NCBI GenBank assembly: GCA_023436685.1
Contig: JAEZIL010000214.1
Coordinates: 1-9,030 of the forward strand
Direction of reading: 5' to 3'
From: Bacteroidota bacterium
GTDB taxonomy: Bacteria > Bacteroidota > Bacteroidia > Chitinophagales > Chitinophagaceae
Length of the DNA: 9,030 nucleotides
Shown here: positions 6,840 through 9,030 of the stretch, one piece after another
How positions within the stretch are numbered: position 1 is the first letter of the stretch
Layout of the letters: every line of letters begins with the position of its first letter
The notes under the pieces: generated by a model
Told to the model about the DNA's origin: nothing
Seen by the model: the letters and a program-made list of their open reading frames with translations, nothing else
Database searches by the model: none
Made by a program: the position numbers and the translations under genes

Positions 6840-7913
6840 ATGCAGCAATCTGTATTCGATCACATGCAGCAAATGGGCCATGAACAGCTTGTTTTCTGTC
6901 ATGATCCCCATTCAGGCTTGAATGCCATCATCGCTATCCATAATACTACATTAGGCCCTGCGCTTGGTGGTACCCGCTTATGGAACTATAATACACACGA
7001 AGAGGCAATTATCGATTCGCTACGCCTGAGCCGTGGTATGACCTACAAAGCTGCCATCAGCGGCTTAAACCTGGGTGGTGGCAAGGCAGTGATCATTGGC
7101 GACGCAGCAAAAGTAAAATCGGAAGGCTTGTGGCGCCGTTATGGAAAATTTGTAAACAGCCTGAATGGCAAATACATTACTGCCGAAGATGTGAACACTT
7201 CGGCGCGCGATATGGAATACATTTCGCTGGAAACTGATTTTGTAACAGGGGTACCTGAATATATGGGTGGCAGTGGCGATCCTTCACCCTTCACTGCCTA
7301 TGGCGTATTTATGGGTATGAAGGCTTCTGCTAAAAAAGCCTGGGGCAGCGACAGCCTGAGCGGCAAAAAAGTATTGGTACAAGGCGTAGGTCACGTAGGC
7401 CAGTACCTGGTAGGCCACCTGATAGAAGATGGCGCTAAGGTATATATATCAGACATTAACCAGGAAAAGATCAAACAAACGGTTGATAAATTCCGTTCGG
7501 TTGAAGTGATCAATAACGACGATATCTTCAGCAAAGAGTTTGACATATATGCACCATGTGCCCTGGGTGCTACTGTAAATACCGAAAGCATCAATAAAAT
7601 GAAATGCCCGGTAATAGCAGGTGCTGCCAACAACCAGCTGGCCGATGAAAATATACACGGCCCTATGCTGATAGAAAAAGGTATACTTTATGCGCCCGAT
7701 TTCCTGATAAACGCAGGCGGACTGATAAACGTGGCAGCAGAACTGGATGGCTACAACCGCGAGCGTGTTATGGGCAATGTAAACAAGATATACGACCGCA
7801 CTTTAGAGATATACAATGTCTCTGAAACGGAAAAAATACACACACAGGCTGCTGCTATGAAGCTGGCCGAAAAACGCCTGAGCGATATAGCAAATGTAAA
7901 AGCCAGGTTGTAA
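6840..7913 (+). CDS. Leucine dehydrogenase (Glu/Leu/Phe/Val dehydrogenase family)
   Basis: This cytosolic NAD-dependent enzyme should convert leucine (and other branched-chain amino acids) to the 2-oxo acid and ammonia, reversibly. At 357 aa it has the length of leucine dehydrogenases rather than the longer glutamate enzymes. The N-terminal domain carries LGPALGGTRLWNY (38-50), Lys70 in SRGMTYKAA and the catalytic Lys82 in NLGGGKAVI, spaced as in the Bacillus enzyme, plus TAEDVNTS (115-121). The Rossmann domain (about 150-310) has VQGVGHVGQYL with the Gly-x-Gly-x-x-Gly loop at 182-187, a likely NAD-binding acid in VYISD (205), GAANNQLA (261-268) and INAGGLINVAAE (290-301). Valine or phenylalanine dehydrogenase specificity cannot be excluded. 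I chose the ATG at 6840; the longer frame from 6666 adds 58 residues with no family likeness. The divergent regulator is a plausible controller, and a strong hairpin follows the stop. Confidence 0.9.
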   Translation: MQQSVFDHMQQMGHEQLVFCHDPHSGLNAIIAIHNTTLGPALGGTRLWNYNTHEEAIIDSLRLSRGMTYKAAISGLNLGGGKAVIIGDAAKVKSEGLWRRYGKFVNSLNGKYITAEDVNTSARDMEYISLETDFVTGVPEYMGGSGDPSPFTAYGVFMGMKASAKKAWGSDSLSGKKVLVQGVGHVGQYLVGHLIEDGAKVYISDINQEKIKQTVDKFRSVEVINNDDIFSKEFDIYAPCALGATVNTESINKMKCPVIAGAANNQLADENIHGPMLIEKGILYAPDFLINAGGLINVAAELDGYNRERVMGNVNKIYDRTLEIYNVSETEKIHTQAAAMKLAEKRLSDIANVKARL

Positions 7914-7932
7914 AAGGATTAAGCTAATTGAT

Positions 7933-7960
7933 CAAAGCCCTGTATATATGCAGGGCTTTG
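7933..7960. terminator. Strong hairpin between convergent genes, likely bidirectional terminator
   Basis: CAAAGCCCTG at 7933-7942 and CAGGGCTTTG at 7951-7960 are a perfect 10-bp inverted repeat with an 8-base loop. It lies 20 bases after the leucine dehydrogenase stop and 26 bases beyond the stop of the minus-strand gene. On the plus strand the stem ends in CTTTGTTGT, so it can act as an intrinsic terminator there; the minus side is only weakly T-rich. Confidence 0.8.
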
Positions 7961-7985
7961 TTGTATATTGCATAGCGTAATTTCG

Positions 7986-8330
7986 CTAGTGTGAGGGTAA
8001 AGCCAATACTACGTCCATTGGCAGCACTTCGCCATACAGGTAACTATCCAGTTTCCTGAAACCATAAGTCGTCCCATCTGCCGATAAGGTGATCACCAAA
8101 ATATCGAAATGCGATGCTTTATAAAAGTTGAGCGAACGGGCAGCATCGTTATAATGTGCATAGAACCATGCAAAAATATAACGGTTAAGGTGCTCATAGG
8201 GTACCACTGCTACGTCGCGTATCTTGCCCCATTCAGCATGGCCGTAATCCGTTCCTATTAAATGCCTGTGGGCATCTCGTTTGGCTTTTGCCCTGGCCTG
8301 CGTGTACGCAGCCGAAAAATCTACTACCAT
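7986..8330 (-). CDS. Hypothetical protein, unrecognised, about 113 aa
   Basis: I do not recognise this protein. The frame is open from a TTG at 8393, but I start at the ATG at 8330 because the codons upstream of it end mostly in A or T (about 2 of 12 in G or C) whereas those just after it are mixed (about 11 of 22), as in real genes here. The next in-frame ATG upstream is at 8369. Residues 4-24 look like a basic amphipathic helix (AAYTQARAKAKRDAHRH). The middle is rich in aromatics (YEHLNRYIFAWFYAHY) and the C-terminal half alternates hydrophobic beta-type segments (HFDILVITLSADG, PMDVVLALP). There is no signal peptide or clear membrane helix. It stands alone, converging on leucine dehydrogenase with a hairpin between. 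Whether it is expressed is uncertain. Confidence 0.6.
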   Translation of the reverse strand: MVVDFSAAYTQARAKAKRDAHRHLIGTDYGHAEWGKIRDVAVVPYEHLNRYIFAWFYAHYNDAARSLNFYKASHFDILVITLSADGTTYGFRKLDSYLYGEVLPMDVVLALPSH

Positions 8331-8637
8331 TGCTGAACACTTTAAAGATGAATGAATATCCCAATTCATTGGCCGCGACAAGTAGCGCTTCAAGAAAGTG
8401 TGGACGAGCCTCGCTTAAGTAAAACAGTAGATATCGATGAATTTTAGAAGAGTACTGCAGTCGCTGGTTGCAGTTTCAATTGCTTTGGTAAAGGTAGACA
8501 TTAATTTTTGATATTTATGTTAATAAAGGATCTAATTCGTTGGTGTAAACCCAATTGCTTTAAAATACAGCCTTCATGCCTTATTAAATAATTGTTAGCA
8601 ACAGTTGTGCACACATGGTTAAGGCAATAAAATTTAG

Positions 8638-8668
8638 TTTATAAATACAAATAAATAAACTATTTTTG
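8638..8668 (+). promoter_or_regulatory. Promoter-like motif in the intergenic stretch
   Basis: TATTTTTG at 8661-8668 matches the Bacteroidota -7 box, and TTTA at 8638-8641, 19 bases upstream, is one base off the -33 TTTG. Transcription would begin near 8673 and run rightward into a dyad and the short frame at 8748. The surrounding AT richness makes a chance match possible. Confidence 0.4.
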
Positions 8669-8679
8669 CCATAGTAAAT

Positions 8680-8694
8680 CAGAAATTATTTCTG
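8680..8694. repeat. Perfect 15-base dyad just downstream of a promoter-like motif
   Basis: CAGAAAT and ATTTCTG are exact inverted arms around a single central T. The dyad would cover about +7 to +21 of a transcript from the promoter-like motif at 8638-8668. A symmetric site there suits a repressor operator; its one-base loop makes an RNA hairpin unlikely. Confidence 0.5.
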
Positions 8695-8747
8695 CTCTTT
8701 GACATAACACTTATCTCTATTTATTGTTAATTTTTGCTATCAACCAA

Positions 8748-8849
8748 ATGCAGCAATACTACATCATTTACAAGCCACAATGCAGTACAGGCGGCCGCTT
8801 CAGCAATTCTGCCCCAAAGAAAAATTTTATTTTTTCTGTAAAAACTTAG
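8748..8849 (+). CDS. Possible 33-aa small protein or 5' remnant of a broken gene
   Basis: An ATG at 8748 opens 33 codons ending in TAG. The first 24 codons have a high share of C or G at the third position (about 15 of 24, for example TAC TAC ATC, GGC GGC CGC TTC AGC) while the flanks and the last ten codons are strongly AT. That contrast looks like real coding sequence that then decays or ends. The peptide starts MQQYYIIYKP, which recalls the first strand of RsuA/RluE-type pseudouridine synthases (Tyr-Lys-Pro motif), but nothing after it supports the family and the likeness may be chance. A promoter-like motif lies about 80 bases upstream, with a 15-base dyad between. No Shine-Dalgarno site is seen. 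It could be a small protein, a gene fragment or non-coding. Confidence 0.3.
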   Translation: MQQYYIIYKPQCSTGGRFSNSAPKKNFIFSVKT

Positions 8850-8890
8850 CAAAACTTAACAACAGATATAAAATAAAATAAATTAAAAAT

Positions 8891-8908
8891 GCCCGAATTG
8901 CTTCGGGC
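8891..8908 (-). terminator. Intrinsic terminator of the right-edge minus-strand gene
   Basis: On the minus strand GCCCGAA, loop GCAA, TTCGGGC forms a 7-bp GC-rich stem capped by a GNRA-type tetraloop and followed by ATTTTTAATTTATTTT. It begins 21 bases after the stop codon of the gene entering from the right edge. The plus-strand side lacks a T tract, so it works in the minus direction only. Confidence 0.85.
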
Positions 8909-8929
8909 AATCAATAAGCTCTTTGATTA

Positions 8930-9030
8930 TTAGCCTTGCATAGCGGTTTTAAACTCGCTGGTAAAGTGGAACTCTATTTTTGGGTTGTTTTGTCTTTCCG
9001 TATTCAGGAACCACTCGCTTTGTGCCAGGT
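8930..9030 (-). CDS. C-terminal end of an unidentified protein (cut by right edge)
   Basis: Only the last 32 residues are present, read leftward from the right edge to a TAA at 8930-8932. The visible peptide runs from LAQSEWFLNTERQNNP through KIEFHFTSEFKTAMQG. It is polar with alternating hydrophobic positions and no membrane segment, and I cannot assign a family from so short a piece. A textbook terminator with a GNRA-type loop follows at 8891-8908, which supports this as the true end of an expressed gene. In-frame third positions are mixed and there is no internal stop. Confidence 0.75.
   Translation of the reverse strand, partial: LAQSEWFLNTERQNNPKIEFHFTSEFKTAMQG

Larger units (their letters stand above)
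8331..8929. other. 599-base stretch without a clear gene
   Basis: This gap is AT-rich, especially 8501-8740 and 8820-8890. It contains no long reading frame on either strand. What can be supported is listed separately: a promoter-like motif and dyad near 8638-8694, a 33-codon frame at 8748-8849 and a terminator at 8891-8908. I see no tRNA, no rRNA and no transposon end. The part 8331-8630 shows nothing I can interpret apart from an isolated 8-base palindrome TGTGCACA at 8606-8613. Confidence 0.6.

Noticed and set aside
8791..8798. GCGGCCGC (NotI) site suggestive of a cloning linker
   Set aside because: It is in frame within coding-like sequence (Gly-Gly-Arg), with no vector or adaptor sequence around it. 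One such octamer can occur naturally.
1..9030. Defence island, CRISPR, prophage or mobile element
   Set aside because: No repeats with spacers, nucleases, transposases, integrases or terminal repeats were found; the identifiable genes are metabolic, transport, tRNA-modification and regulatory.

Overview
The window looks like a chromosomal segment of a member of the Bacteroidota, probably close to the Chitinophagaceae. The evidence is the promoter-like motifs of the TAnnTTTG type, a TonB protein with the N-terminal signature usual in that phylum, a TonB-dependent receptor with an N-terminal carboxypeptidase-regulatory-like domain, a small PspC-domain protein and a response regulator carrying a CRP-like output. 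Composition is moderate to low in G+C, with AT-rich gaps. I see no phage, transposase, CRISPR array, rRNA or tRNA.

Layout. Positions 1-1053 (minus) hold the N-terminal 351 residues of a TonB-dependent outer-membrane receptor cut off by the left edge. Divergent from it is nnr (1227-2750), the bifunctional NAD(P)HX repair enzyme, followed by a small PspC-domain membrane protein (2816-3049). A small secreted protein of uncertain family (3050-3514, minus) converges on that pair with no base between the two stop codons. trhO (3625-4692), a tRNA U34 hydroxylase with rhodanese fold, has its own -7 box and is followed by a TonB energy transducer (4753-5550). A REC-CRP response regulator (5556-6611, minus) converges on tonB with a 5-base gap and is divergent from a leucine dehydrogenase-type gene (6840-7913). 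A strong hairpin at 7933-7960 separates that gene from an unrecognised 113-aa reading frame (7986-8330, minus). The stretch 8331-8929 has no clear gene. It holds a promoter-like motif, a perfect 15-base dyad, a 33-codon reading frame with coding-like composition, and a terminator belonging to a gene that enters from the right edge on the minus strand (8930-9030).

How the genes fit together. Most are housekeeping or accessory singletons: cofactor repair (nnr), tRNA modification (trhO), branched-chain amino acid oxidation (leucine dehydrogenase) and the energised outer-membrane import pair (receptor and TonB, not adjacent). The only local regulatory link I can propose is between the REC-CRP regulator and the divergent leucine dehydrogenase gene, whose shared upstream region carries a 13-base direct repeat.

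I did not find a convincing new multi-gene system. The best leads are the repeat pair upstream of leucine dehydrogenase, the promoter-dyad-short-ORF arrangement near 8660-8850, the inverted repeat that ends on the first base of the tonB start codon, and the unrecognised 113-aa protein.
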